Positions 63,949 through 64,000 of a DNA stretch of 64,000 nt are shown piece by piece. The translations under genes were made by a program, and so were the position numbers. Position 1 is the stretch's first letter. Each line of letters opens with the position of its first letter. The stretch spans positions 186,001-250,000 of the forward strand of contig NZ_JAPWGO010000003.1 in the NCBI RefSeq assembly GCF_027213785.1, given 5' to 3'. The notes below the pieces were generated by a model. It worked only from the letters and a program-made list of their open reading frames with translations. It was not told the origin of the DNA and made no database searches. The DNA comes from Limimaricola sp. G21655-S1 (GTDB lineage Bacteria; Pseudomonadota; Alphaproteobacteria; Rhodobacterales; Rhodobacteraceae).

Positions 63949-64000
63949 GTCGTCCCGTGCTTGCGGAGAAAAGGGGGCGGCGCGCGGCGCCGATCCCCGA

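Overview
The window is 64 kb of GC-rich, gene-dense bacterial chromosome that looks like an alphaproteobacterium of the order Rhodobacterales (Rhodobacteraceae / Roseobacter group). The main evidence is the dusB(nifR3)-ntrB-ntrC-ntrY-ntrX cluster, enforcers that lack GAFTGA, a fused IspDF, long-form PstC and PstA, and a neighbouring pair of small families (DUF6456 and DUF6477) that I know mainly from this order. The species cannot be named from the sequence. I see no rRNA, tRNA, CRISPR array, prophage or intact insertion sequence, so most of the window reads as core chromosome.

Layout. 1-2.8 kb: 3' end of a class II DAHP synthase, a PAS protein, gmk, a gamma-type carbonic anhydrase and a small receiver-like protein. 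2.9-10.4 kb: a complete phosphate regulon (phoR, Pho box, pstSCAB, phoU, phoB). 10.5-13.5 kb: a LuxR solo, the only gene-free stretch over 300 bp, then tsf and rpsB. 13.5-19.2 kb: a 3-hydroxyisobutyrate-dehydrogenase-like enzyme, a penicillin acylase, DUF3140, a VOC protein, a membrane-anchored LuxR-type regulator and a secreted protein. 19.2-31.1 kb, all on the minus strand: hflX/hfq, trkH/trkA, and the nitrogen two-component cluster ending in dusB. 31.3-36.6 kb: ispDF-pgpA-cinA, a COQ10/RatA-like protein, a 60-aa membrane protein, two coupled c-type cytochromes and lipA.

36.8-40.8 kb is an oxidative-stress block: peroxiredoxin, oxyR and a divergent catalase with a clear LysR operator, then a GST. 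40.8-47 kb: DUF6456/DUF6477, an MttB-superfamily methyltransferase without pyrrolysine, guaA and a FadL-like porin. 47-54.4 kb: an EamA transporter, a P-loop protein, metA (predicted acetyl-CoA specific), a lipoprotein hydrolase, ppk2, a TetR regulator, a LuxR-type regulator and a PagL-like protein. 54.4-58.3 kb: a polyamine-type ABC transporter without its binding protein, then rpsI-rplM. 58.5-64 kb: a MocR regulator facing a DUF1127 gene across a repeated operator, a PaaI thioesterase, a corrinoid protein with DUF1638, sufE and rnd.

The genes form several working units: phosphate sensing and uptake, nitrogen control, peroxide defence, isoprenoid/lipoate/quinone housekeeping, and a corrinoid methyl-transfer system split over two loci about 17 kb apart. 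No convincing wholly new defence or biosynthetic system was found. The best leads are the split corrinoid system with a structured leader, a ten-G tract inside ntrY, three 26-bp palindromic tandem repeats between prx and oxyR, the MocR/DUF1127 operator, and both NtrC and NtrX lacking GAFTGA.
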